Assembly: GCA_021234155.1 (NCBI GenBank)
Contig: JAJEKV010000199.1
Span: 206,533-270,532, forward strand
Source of the DNA: Isoetes taiwanensis
Taxonomy: Eukaryota > Streptophyta > Lycopodiopsida > Isoetales > Isoetaceae
DNA: 64,000 nt
Direction: 5' to 3'
Shown here in pieces: positions 54,942-64,000 of the stretch. How positions within the stretch are numbered: position 1 is the stretch's first letter; every line of letters starts with the position of its first letter. The notes beneath the pieces were generated by a model. That model was not told the origin of the DNA, ran no database searches, and saw only the letters and a list, made by a program, of their open reading frames with translations. Made by a program: the position numbers and the translations under genes.

Positions 54942-56735
54942 CATTTTTAGTGGCATGATGGTCCGCCCTGACCGTAAATAGGGCGCGTTGACCGGCGATT
55001 AAGGAAATGCCGGCCATGGCCGGCAGCTGTTTCTTGTAGGTCGTTCCCTTTTCTTTTAAGCTGGCAGAGCTCTAGGCAGAGCTACACAAATCCAGATAGG
55101 GCTTCAGTGTGGTGTGTGGAGCCAATTTCATGTCTGTAAATTCAGAGGGCTTTATATCCTTGGAAGCCATCGGAATGAGAAAGATCTAAGTTTCTTGTAG
55201 ACCCTACCTCCTTCTCAATCGATCTTGTTTGTACTTAAGCTTAGTAAGTTTTGCTCACCAATCTTTTAGTGTCTTAGTGTTAGATAAGGTTCTAGACCGA
55301 ATATTTGGATTCTTCAATATTTGGCAGCAGAATGATGCAGAATAATTCTTCAGTGTGGTCTGGCCTTGCACTCACTGCAAGGTCTTGCAGCTTTTGATCT
55401 CCGTGTTGTTACATCTTGAATATTTCCAGATAGGACTTGATTCTAGCCATATAGTTACAGGGATCTCATTTTGGTTCCAAAGCTGCACTCACTGTGGCTT
55501 TTGATATTTGTCTCAGTCTGTACTAACAGGCTTAAGATTTATTCAGAATAGAGAGCTCCATACTCGTGCAGCTAAAGTAAGCTCTTGAAATGATTAAATT
55601 GACAGGCTGTGTTTCAAATTTTGGAGCTTGTTGCTGAACCTTTGTGATGTAACTGATGCTTCCTCAATGGGGACGTAAGAGAGGCTTATGTGTCTAGTGT
55701 GAGGAACTGATCCTGGCAATTTTTGGACCTCGGTTACTCATGCTATCATGCTATCAGGTGGTACTACTTTGGGGGCATCTAATTTGATTCATATGAGGTT
55801 TTACATAGTATCAGGTCCGTCCTTGCACTTCTATATAGCCAGTATGATTCATGCTCTGCAGAGATATGTTAGCTAAAGGTTTGATGGGCTTTGGGTGCAC
55901 GCGAAGTTCTGCTTATCTTGTGACTGATGGGTCTTTGTGTGATGGCAATTGTTATCTATATGAAAGAGTATTGAGGAAGTTGATGTCTATGCTAGGTCTT
56001 GAGTGGGTCATCTAAGTATGTCCACCTTTCATGTGCTAATTCTGAAGCAATTCCTTATATGGGTTCCAGTTAGGCCCGTGATCTTCTATCCTAACTAGAA
56101 GAAGCTTTTGTACAAATGGCATTGTAACATTGGTATGTGGAGGGCTATATGTCTTTAGAAGATGGGAGGCTTCTATTGGACATATGGTTGGCACTAGCAG
56201 GGGACAAGCCTGCTGGAGTTAGATGCAGATGGACTACACTTGGTTCTTAATTCTAACATAGGTGTTTGTGGTGGTAAGTAGGTAGTATTCTTCAATTCGC
56301 CAGTCATCAGCAGGTTGCAACTTTTGGGGGGAGGATCTTCGTGGGAAATTTATCTTTGGTAGTAGAAGAAGTGGAGCCCTTGGCATAGCATTGTTGGCTG
56401 TGGCAACTTACATGAGCAAGTTTTAATTGATTTATCTCAGGGCCAGCTTTTTTTTTAGGTTAGTTGGGGCAAGATGGTGGTTACATAACTAGCTGATTGT
56501 AGGAAATTGAGGAATTATCTTCCATAGTACTTGGCCATTGCTGTAGTATTTTTTTGGAAAAGCAGTGGCCCCTATAGTACTAATAACCAAGGAAGAGGTT
56601 GAGAGAGCTCCCATAATGTACTTCTTTAGCTGGTTGTGTTCTTACTATGCTCTTCACTATTCGGGTGAATAAGGGCTTTGTACCAATTATATATCAATAA
56701 AAAATAAAAATCTTACCCTAAAAAAAGGGGGGATA
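54942..56735 (+). mobile_element. Unclassified 1.8-kb insert without an ORF
   Basis: The insert is bounded by a 9-bp duplication (54933-54941 and 56736-56744). Its right end has ATATATCAATAAAAAATAAAA followed within 20 bp by AAAAAAAGGGGGG, a poly-A-like end, which suggests a retroposed sequence or a non-autonomous LINE. The left end starts CATTTTTAGTGGCATGATGG and is GC-richer for the first 150 bp. The interior has no frame above ~60 residues and no family similarity I can see. A GTATCAGGTCC stretch near 55808 is a poor match to a primer site and I do not rely on it. Orientation is inferred from the A-rich right end. Confidence 0.55.
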
Positions 56736-57034
56736 AGACAACAAGAACTTCCACTTTTATACAATTAGGAAATGGAGAATTGCAAAGAGTAGAAGAATCG
56801 GGCATCTTGGAACTGTTTGACTTGAATGGAGAAGCAGTTAATCTCAAGGATGTGTTATGCGTGCCTTCCATAGTGAGAAATTTGATTTTAGTAGCACAAC
56901 TGGTTGGTCTTTGACAAACTTGAATGTAAAATGTTTCTTAATGGAAAATTGAAGTTTTTGGCAAAACATGTTGGGAATCTTTATGGATTTCAAAATGAAT
57001 GTGTTAATTCTGTAAATGCAGTATGTTTGCCCTC
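56736..57034 (+). pseudogene. Protease continuation of element F
   Basis: Resumes after the insert with TTRTSTFIQLGNGELQRVEE, SGILELFDLNGEAVNLKDVL, CVPSIVRNLILVAQL and LNGKLKFLAKHVGNLYGF, the late protease and pre-integrase linker of copia elements. It ends at the left end of the Mutator-like element. Confidence 0.7.
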
Positions 57035-57283
57035 ACATACCCTATTATATATTAATATTATATATTAATTAATATAGTATTATTATGGTATCCCACATGC
57101 TAAGAAATTGAACCATTGAATTCAATGGTTCAATTTCTTAGCATGTGGGATACCATAATAATACTATATTAATTAATTGCAAAATTTTAAAAATGCCCTT
57201 AAATTTTGGAGTGTTTACGAAAATGCCCCAGTATTATCAAGAATTACAACTTTGCTCCTAATTTTGGTCGTGACATACAAGAA
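57035..57283. repeat. Left terminal inverted repeat of the Mutator-like element
   Basis: About 120 bp of repeat split by the palindromic insertion at 57064-57177. The partner is 59848-59969. Confidence 0.7.
57064..57177. repeat. Perfect 114-bp palindrome (two 57-bp arms, no spacer)
   Basis: The centre lies between 57120 and 57121 (CCATTGAA|TTCAATGG). Every base from 57064 to 57120 pairs with 57177 down to 57121, including GGTATCCCACATGC and its complement GCATGTGGGATACC. It is absent from the right inverted repeat, so it looks inserted. It may be a small foldback element (MITE-like). Confidence 0.95.
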
Positions 57284-57599
57284 CGACATTTTTTGGGAAG
57301 TAGCAGGAGAGGTTTTCGGCAACAAAATTCATCAATTCGGCACGATTTGACATCAACAATGTGAATCATACTCATTTTGGCATCACATAGTTGTGATCCT
57401 TCAAAGTTCCTATCATTTCGACAAGATCTTCAACAATTATGTCATGTATCGAGCATTCACTGTTATGCATTGAACAGGTATGTATGCATGCTATTTTCTT
57501 TCCCTTTACTTTCTTTCTACCATTCTTTTGCTTCTAGAAAAGAAAAGAATGCCTTTGAATTGCCATTATACAACATGGAATTGCTTAAAGGAAAGTAAT

Positions 57600-58660
57600 T
57601 TGATTCAATAATGGATGTAAAAAATGCAGTTCGAGCAGAAGCTTTTGCATCTTTCACTGAAATCAAAGTCATTAAGTCTGATAAATCTAGATACAGGGTG
57701 AAATGCACTAAGAAGATTATGCATGGCATTTATATGCTTCTCTAATTGGTTATGGAGATTAGAGCCATAGGAGAGCATACTTGTGGTGGTGTCCAACAAT
57801 TGGGCAACGAGGAAGCTTCTACAAGTTAGCTGGCCAGAAAATATCATGAGAAGCTGAGGGAGCATCCACGTTATAAGCCAACAAAATTGATAGATGATTT
57901 TCAAAGAGAAGCTAGTGTAACTATTACGTACAATGAACACAATTAATGGAGATCAAAGGAAAGCAGACAAAAACTTCTTGCATTTTGTCAGAAACTAATG
58001 GAAACTAATCCAGGAAGTAAAACTGGTATTGAAGGGATTGATGGACAATTTTACAAACTTTTTATTGCTTATGGTGCATGTCTAACTGAGTTTTCGATTT
58101 GCAGGCTGTTTTTAGGATTGGATGCTACATTCTTGACAAGTAAATACCTTGGTCACTTAAAATTAATGCTACAGGAGGTCTTTATCCTGTTGCATTTGGA
58201 GTTATCAATAACGCGACAGATAATTGGACTTGGTTTTTGATGCAATTAAGATACTGCCTAGAGGTACATCCTAGTCTTACATTTGTGTCAGATAGAGATA
58301 AAGGATTGCAGGAGGCACTATTTGTTGTTTTTCCTAACAATGCAAATGCCTATTGCATGAGGCATCTTGAAGCAAACTTAAAAAAGAAATGCAACAATAC
58401 AGAGTTCCTTCACTTTTTCTGGGAGGCTGCTAGAGCCAATACTGTTGCAGAATATAATGAGCAGGTTTCTAATATGATGAGCAGAATATGATGAGCAGGT
58501 TTTCGATCAACACGTAAACCACTAGGAAGGCCAAAGAAAAAGCGAATTCATACAGAATATCGCTTCAGAGAATTAAGTCCATTTAGATGCTCAAGGTGTG
58601 GGCAGAATGCCCGACATAACCGCAAAAGCTGCAGGAACTCAATTGCAGAATAAGATATAA
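57600..58660 (+). pseudogene. Decayed MULE transposase
   Basis: Pieces in order: a MuDR-type N-terminal domain (MDVKNAVRAEAFASFTEIKV, KSDKSRYRVKC, then GEHTCGGVQQLGNEEAS); the catalytic part (METNPGSKTGIEGIDGQFYK, ICRLFLGLDATFLTSKYLGH and, after a frame change, YPVAFGVINNATDNWTWF, LTFVSDRDKGLQEALFVVFP, YCMRHLEANLKKKC and LHFFWEAARA); and a tail GRPKKKRIHTEYRFREL with the zinc knuckle C-S-R-C-G-Q-N-A-R-H-N-R-K-S-C. The L-D-A and S-D-R-D aspartates of the DDE site are present. The SWIM region normally between the catalytic domain and the tail is missing, with a short repeat (ATGATGAGCAG) at the joint near 58470-58500, so an internal deletion is likely. Confidence 0.8.
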
Positions 58661-59029
58661 GGTATCTCCTACTTGTTGGCTTCATATTCGTTGCTTAACA
58701 TAAGGGAAAATATTGAATGCAGAATATGCTTAAAATATTGGATGTGGGAAGATCTTGTGCAAGACGAGTAGCTGATTTTCAACTTTGGAGTAGCTTAAGA
58801 CGATTCATTTCAATTGTCAACTTTGGAGTAGTTTGAGACTATTCATTCCAAATTATAACATTCGTTCCAAATTAGTTTGAGCATTTAATAACTCATGGAT
58901 TTGCTTCCTTTACGTGCATTATGGAATAAAGATTTGGAATGATATGACTCAAAATGGCACTTTTTGTTCCTGGTCCTGCAGACCTCAAAATACGGACCCG
59001 TTCTTAAATTAATCACATTGATGTAATGG

Positions 59030-59523
59030 ATTTTGATATTATCTCAGTGCTGGCTATACATCAGCGCTCAGGTTATTGTCATGGCATTTATGTCCATGTT
59101 CCAAGTAAGTACTATTGTTACAAAAAATCATGGCAGTTATGTTCATGCTCCATGTACATGCTGTTGTTATTGTCATAATATTTATATATTTTCTGCTGCA
59201 TGTTTTATCTTATTTTCTTTTAAATCTCAGATGGCAATTGAAGCCAATAGCAAGGGGAATTATTTTCCTATATGGAGAACCTGTTTAGGCTTTGAGCTAC
59301 TCATATTCATCGTTAGGAAGGTAATATCTTCAATAGTTCTGCTCATATAAAACATTGCACTCAGATTTTTTATGTTGACAAAAAGGCCACAGTTTATTGA
59401 TTGAATGATGCATTTTTCATTCCCAGAACCATTCAATCATGGAGAATATTGACACAGACAGGGATCCTAGTCCACTGATATTTGTTGACAATTTGACAAG
59501 CAACATACCATGTTCACATGGTT
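59030..59523 (+). pseudogene. Gamma-glutamyl hydrolase exon fragments inside the Mutator-like element
   Basis: The exon 59231-59320 is preceded by TTTAAATCTCAG (acceptor) and followed by GTAATATC (donor). It encodes [20 protein letters not shown] then [10 protein letters not shown], matching the nucleophile region of plant gamma-glutamyl hydrolase, where C-L-G-F-E-L-L carries the catalytic cysteine. The next exon starts after TTCCCAG at 59427 in the same phase and reads NHSIMENIDTDRDPSPLIFV then DN, resembling the following exon of that enzyme, and stops at 59523. A weaker upstream exon may end at the GTAAGT donor near 59105. The enzyme trims polyglutamate tails from folates in the vacuole; this fragment is too short to work. 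The retained introns show it was copied from genomic DNA. Confidence 0.6.
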
Positions 59524-59847
59524 GATTTTTATAGAACAGTTCATGTCAATAGAAATATGTTTCTCTGTTTTAGTAATAGGAATATGTTTCGATTGTTGCA
59601 TGATGTGATTTTCCAATAAGAGGTGTGCAGTACAAGTTGAAAGCTACAAATTTTCCAGTAACTCTATAAGCTCAAAGCCTGCTGCAATGTAATCTAAGAT
59701 TAAGGGAGCTACTGGAAAACCTGAAGAAAGGATAAGGGTTCCTCGTGGAGACAGAGGATCTTTGTGTTCTTGTTGTAGGGTTCGCTGTGTTCTTGTTGCA
59801 AGGAATGTAAAGCCCCAAAATTCATTCATTCTTGCTGTTTCTGTAAT

Positions 59848-59969
59848 TTCTTGTATGTTACGGCAAAAAGTAAGGGCAAAGTTATAATTTTTGAAAAACT
59901 TGGCGCATTTCTGCAAATGCCCCAAAATTTAAGGGCATTTTTATATATTTAGTATATAGTAGGGTATGT
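59848..59969. repeat. Right terminal inverted repeat of the Mutator-like element
   Basis: Reverse complement of the left end, without the palindrome. The outer end reads TAGGGTATGT (59960-59969). Confidence 0.7.
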
Positions 59970-61798
59970 ATGGGTCTAAATTTTTGTTCTGTGTATATGT
60001 AATAGGATGTATATGGATCCAGTTTCTTTTGTAGAACCCATGTGAGGACTTGAAGATGTTGCAATTACTACTTGGGGAACTGACAAGAAAAGGCAAAAGC
60101 TGGGTCTATTTTTTGAGGTAGATCTTCACAGGCAATGTGTTGGATCATTGCATGTTGGATCTGCTCATAGAATTTTGTAAAATTGCAAAATCTCTGTAAA
60201 ATAACTCCCTCATACCTCTATTAATGCCTAGCTTTCCTCCCAAGACTCCTGCAAAGAATGACATTACTGGAATAACATAACGTATGTGCCCTATGAATCA
60301 TGAACAAGTAAAAAAAATCGATCTTTTCTCTTTGGTTTATCATATTCTCTTTGTTTTTTCCCTTTTATTCAAGCCATTGAATAGATGAAAATTATTTCAA
60401 TTGGCGCATCTGTCAGTCTAGCATATGGAATTCTCTACTGCATGGCCTGATTTTGAATATGCAAATCAAGTATACTTCTACAAAAGAATGCTTACCTCTA
60501 ACAACCTAAGGGCACAGGAACTTGGGGTGCATCTCCATCTGCCGAATATTTGAAGAAAATCATTGTTTTATGTTACTTTATCCTATGCCCGAGACACCGG
60601 AGCTTGGAATCAATTGTTATTGACCTGTATGATGATTCATGATAATGGAATTCCGACCTTGGTAAGAGATATTATGAGTATTTTCCTTTATAACTTGAGA
60701 AACTTGACCAAAAGTTAAGACTTGAGAAGATATCTTGTTGTAGTGAGACTTGCACATTACTATTAAGTTACGGTTACAGTGTTAAGTGGGAGTAGCATTA
60801 TATACAATAACCCAAAAGCACAGCTTAGGATTGCATTTTACTAGCCATACAACATAAAGACAAACTTGAAGGAACCCTGCACAACGAGGTTGCACAAGTT
60901 CAGCATATGTGTCTCATCTTATTATTGAAAAAACTTTCAAAACGCTTTGTCAAAAGGCACAAAACTTCTATTTCTTCAGGCTGCATTGATATTCAACAAT
61001 TTGACACCAAAATATATTCCTCTAAGCATTGATTATGCCATGTTCCCAGATTATATTTATTCATGAAATGTTTCTTTGATACAGTCCGCTAGGGACCGGA
61101 AACTAGATGCGATGGTCTAAGTCTCATGGCTAATACACAGTTATTATTGATGTTATTGTTGTAGTTGTATATACCATAAAACATCAGGCGTTGATGCCTA
61201 CATATCCCATATATGCTGAATGTCATATTATGACAAAAAGTTACATTTTTCAACAAGAGGAGAATCCCATCCATTCAAAGCCAGAGCATGACACACGTTG
61301 TTTCTTTTTTAGAGTAGATGAGATGTACAATTGCGCCCAAGTTGACCTTTTCGTACAATAATCTTAACTCTAGTGTTGCCATATAGTCAATATATATGCA
61401 TTCGTAAAGAGATGTTCACTTAGCAATCAAGCATTATCTTTAATAGTCAAGCAGTTTGAACTTTTTTAGAATTAAGTGTAAATTAAGGATCGTAGCACAT
61501 AAAAGTGGCCAAATTGTTTTTTTCTTTCTTTCTTTTACAAATACAAGAAGCAAAGGAACACAAATGATTACAGGTACGAGAAGCAAAGGAACACAAATGA
61601 TTCCGTGTTTCTTGTTTTCTATACTTCAACTTCATTTATGTTGAAAAGTGTATCATGTAATGTACATGCTTTATTGTGCAACTTCAAAAACATCAAGTAA
61701 TCAATCCTATACTGAATCATTTCACAACGAGAACGTTTTTTTTTTTTTCCTTTTAGGGTACATGAAAGACTTAAAATGAAAGGGAAAAACTTAAGCAC
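59970..61798. other. Intergenic region downstream of the receptor kinase
   Basis: No supported coding region. AT-rich sequence with short open frames only. A 40-bp-period duplication of AAGCAAAGGAACACAAATGA lies at about 61550-61602. The 3' untranslated region of the kinase should lie just left of 61799. Confidence 0.45.
61550..61602. repeat. Short direct duplication
   Basis: GAAGCAAAGGAACACAAATGATT occurs twice in succession, separated by ACAGGTACGA. Confidence 0.8.
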
Positions 61799-62913
61799 TT
61801 ATCTCCCATGGATAATGTTGGAGGAAGAAGTAGGATCTGATGCAGCGCTTTGTGAAGAAGTAGGAGCTGTACCAACGACAAGGGAAAAGGAAGGAGGCAA
61901 AGACTCATCTCCTTTAAGGATATGACAACATTGTCTCATGCTTGGTCTATGTTGAGGATCATGTTGGCAACACAAGAGTCCCAATGTGAGAATTGCCTTC
62001 ATTTGGGAATGATCAAAGCACCCATATAACTTGGCATCAGCAATGTCCAATAAATGGCCTTCTTGCAACATTCTCCATGCGCACTCCACCAAAGGCATGT
62101 TCCTTGAAGGATCAACTGCCCTTTGTCCACTGCAAATTTCAAGCATCAACACTCCAAAGCTATACACATCTGATTTTTCGCCTACCTTACCCGATGCTAA
62201 CAACTCTGGAGACATGTATCCCAAGGTACCTGCCCTCAAGGTGTTGATTTCTGTTGTTTTATCATAATCTATCAGCTTGGCCAATCCAAAATCTCCCAAA
62301 TGTGGAACGAAGTTATCATCTAGGAGGACATTTGAAGCTTTAACATCTCTATGGATAACCTTCTGTTCCCATCCTTCATGTAGATAAGCAAGCCCCTCTC
62401 CAACTCCCAACGAAATCTGGAAGCGTTGTTGCCAAGGGAGGTTTGAGAATTCCCCAAAGAGGTGACGGTCCAAGGTGCCATTGGGCATATAGTCATACAC
62501 CAGAAATAACCTCCCTTTCTCATGACACCATCCTGTAAGACTTAGCAAATTCCGGTGTCTCAGATGGCTTATGACTGAAAGCTCTGGAAGTTCTTCTTTA
62601 TCTGTAATTTGAGAAAGCACTTTCACAGCTATTACGTTACCATTTGCCAGAATTCCTTTGTAGACACTTGCAAACCCTCCCTTTCCCAGGAGAACTTCGC
62701 TACTGAAATTTTTGGTGGCTGCTTTCAGTTGGGCATACTTGAAATTAGTAATTGGTGGAGGCATGTGGCATCTTTTTTTTTATATTTCCACCAGATTAGG
62801 GATCCTGCAGACAAGGCCAATACAGCCAGTGCGGCTGCAGCTGATAGCACTGGCACAAACACGTTGTTCTTCTCTTTCTTTTGATCTGTGGGATTAGACC
62901 CATTTGTGATAGA

Positions 62914-62946
<33 letters not shown>

Positions 62947-63744
62947 CGCTTCTGTTATGATACTAAAGTTCCATGTGTATAGCCTGTGCAACTCAATCAG
63001 ACCCCCTGTGGAAGCAGCAAACCCAACATACATGGTCTCCAGGATCACATCGTTTAAGTTATTCATCCGCTGACTGATTAACGCTACCTCTGGCTTCACG
63101 GCGTCTCTTGCTAACCTCACTTCAATTGTCTTGGTCGCAGCCCTGTAATCTATCCAAGCAGTCATCAATACAGAAAGCCTATCAAATCTTAAGTCGTCTG
63201 GCAGAGCCACAGTTGCCACAGATATTACACCATTTACATCTATTCCAATATGAGCAACAGGAGGATCTTTAATCTCCAGATTCTGCCAGGTATCGAACTC
63301 TACTGCAAGCAAATGATTTGTTGTAGCTTGATTGGTAGCATCGGTAACCAAAGCTAACCACCCCCCTGCGCTCATTAGTGATGGATCTGCCATATCTGGG
63401 GATATGAAGAATGCCATTCCGTCTGATGGCTTATAATCAACCATGGCGAATTGGAATGCGAATGAAGTGCTAAAAGAACGAACTTGACTAGAATTTGACG
63501 GATCCAGCAGGTGCACGGGATGGGCGTAGTATATACGACCAGCACTCCATGACTGATTTGCGCTGATTTGGATGTAATCGCTGCACTGCTGCGCATCGCC
63601 ATGCTTGGAGATTGCGGAGCTTGAGTGATTAGAATCAAGGATGAAAGAGAAGCTTTCATCTCCGGCAATTGCTCCAGGAACGCTGAGCGTATGAAGAATG
63701 ATTAAAAACTTGAGAATGCGTGAAATTTGAAGATCCGAATCCAT
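61799..63744 (-). CDS. L-type lectin receptor-like kinase, one frameshift
   Basis: Two overlapping minus-strand frames make one receptor. The first (63744-62725; start MDSDLQISRILKFLIILHTL chosen because it opens a good signal peptide, though the frame extends up to 63828) has a legume-lectin domain (SFSFILDSN start, SFSTSFAFQFAM, GMAFFISPD, HLLAVEFDTWQNLEI, HIGIDVNGV), a P-A repeat stalk (PPAPAPAPAPA), and a membrane helix VFVPVLSAAAALAVLALSAG followed by WWKYKKK. The second (62764-61799) is a Ser/Thr kinase domain: LGKGGFASVYKG, IAVKVL (ATP-binding Lys), HRDVKASNVLL, DFGLAK, GTLGYMSPE and SDVYSFGVLMLEICSGQRAV. The break falls in a run of nine T (62773-62781, plus strand), where one extra base would join the frames. 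As a receptor it would sit in the plasma membrane and sense extracellular ligands; the ligand is unknown. The kinase keeps its catalytic residues. Confidence 0.9.
62911..62946. repeat. GCAGGA microsatellite in the lectin kinase stalk
   Basis: About five to six copies of GCAGGA on the plus strand. On the coding strand it encodes the Pro-Ala repeat between lectin domain and membrane helix, so its length can vary without changing frame. Confidence 0.85.
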
Positions 63745-63828
63745 CAAAAAATACATGACATTAAAAGAGAGTTGTGAAACATGGAATAGGCCTATCGTCA
63801 TTTCGGATATGGTGGAAATAGTATGCAT

Positions 63829-64000
63829 CTATATGTCTAAAGAAAGAACATACCTATTACCTATGTGCCACGACCCATTCATGGGAAGGGCGGTCGAACA
63901 AAGCAACGTGGCAATCAATCAATCATGTATAGGGAGAATGGAGGTCGAGACTCCATTCCCAGTTTTGCACGTGGGGTCTATGTTAGTCGGATCATTTGCA
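63829..64000 (-). promoter_or_regulatory. Upstream region of the lectin receptor kinase
   Basis: The proximal 5' region of the gene, cut by the window edge. I see no definite TATA box or transcription-factor site to report. Confidence 0.3.

Larger units (their letters stand above)
53731..57034 (+). mobile_element. Element F: Ty1/copia 5' half, interrupted
   Basis: A short LTR end (53731-53805, ending TTACA) is followed by a near-perfect initiator tRNA-Met primer site TGGTATCAGAGTA (53808-53820), gag, zinc knuckles and the start of the protease. An insertion (54942-56735) splits the protease; reading resumes at 56736 and ends at the Mutator-like element at 57035. The rest of pol is missing. 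Its primer site is unaltered, unlike those at 3591 and 43965. Confidence 0.8.
57035..59969 (+). mobile_element. Mutator-like DNA transposon with terminal inverted repeats
   Basis: The left end (57035-57283, with a palindrome inside) and the reverse complement of the right end (59848-59969) share ACATACCCTA at the outside, a 21-bp identical block (57189-57209 and its complement at 59921-59941), CAACTTTGC / TAACTTTGCC and ACATACAAGAA at the inside: ~120-bp terminal inverted repeats as in Mutator-like elements. Between them are a decayed MULE transposase and host-like exons. I find no perfect 9-bp target duplication at these edges (TTTGCCCTC left, ATGGGTCTA right), so the boundary may be off by some bases or the flanks have changed. 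Confidence 0.75.

Noticed and set aside
57026-59978. Nine-base target duplication for the Mutator-like element
   Set aside because: The flanks TTTGCCCTC and ATGGGTCTA do not match at the edges I can define.
61993-63073. Plus-strand frames opposite the receptor kinase
   Set aside because: They are antisense shadows of the lectin and kinase domains.
1-64000. CRISPR arrays, bacterial operons or rRNA genes
   Set aside because: No regularly spaced repeats, ribosome-binding-site-led gene clusters or rRNA-like sequence; the content is that of a plant nuclear genome.

Overview
The window looks like repeat-rich nuclear DNA of a land plant, most likely a non-seed vascular plant such as a fern. The evidence is an intronless PLS/DYW pentatricopeptide gene, an L-type lectin receptor kinase, tRNA-iMet-primed Ty1/copia elements, several Ty3/gypsy lineages, plant-type LINEs and a Mutator-like element. 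The fern suggestion is inference from the look of these families, not a measurement. Only two ordinary host genes are convincing: the DYW PPR gene (40809-43034, minus) and the lectin receptor kinase (61799-63744, minus, with one frameshift in a homopolymer).

Layout. 1-4.1 kb: mostly featureless DNA ending in a broken copia fragment (LTR edge, primer site, gag). 4.6-8.1 kb: a decayed transposase-like gene of an unclassified family, partly duplicated. 8.4-8.85 kb: a broken FCP1-type phosphatase fragment. 10.3-21.3 kb: an 11-kb minus-strand Ty3/gypsy element (A) with ~570-bp LTRs, an ATCAC target duplication and a long extra region between integrase and 3' LTR. 22.6-24.2 kb: a copia integrase fragment joined directly to a truncated relative of A (element B, 24.2-28.8 kb). 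28.8-32.9 kb: a minus-strand chromodomain gypsy (C), interrupted by a plus-strand chromodomain gypsy (D, 32.9-38.75 kb) whose LTRs carry a perfect heat-shock-element array and a tRNA-like segment. 43.5-47.8 kb: a copia element (E) with an AGCGG target duplication. 48.5-53.7 kb: remains of two different LINEs. 53.7-57.0 kb: a copia gag/protease region (F) split by a 1.8-kb insert with a 9-bp target duplication. 57.0-60.0 kb: a Mutator-like element with ~120-bp terminal inverted repeats, a 114-bp perfect palindrome in one of them, a decayed transposase and exons resembling gamma-glutamyl hydrolase. The receptor kinase closes the window.

There are no operons here; genes are independent units, and most of the structure is nested transposition. 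The most notable items are the heat-shock elements in the LTRs of D, the apparent host-exon capture by the Mutator-like element, the palindrome, the extra 3' region of element A, and a systematic difference between related repeat copies at CAG/CTG sites that suggests some frame breaks are base-calling errors in methylated DNA rather than real decay.
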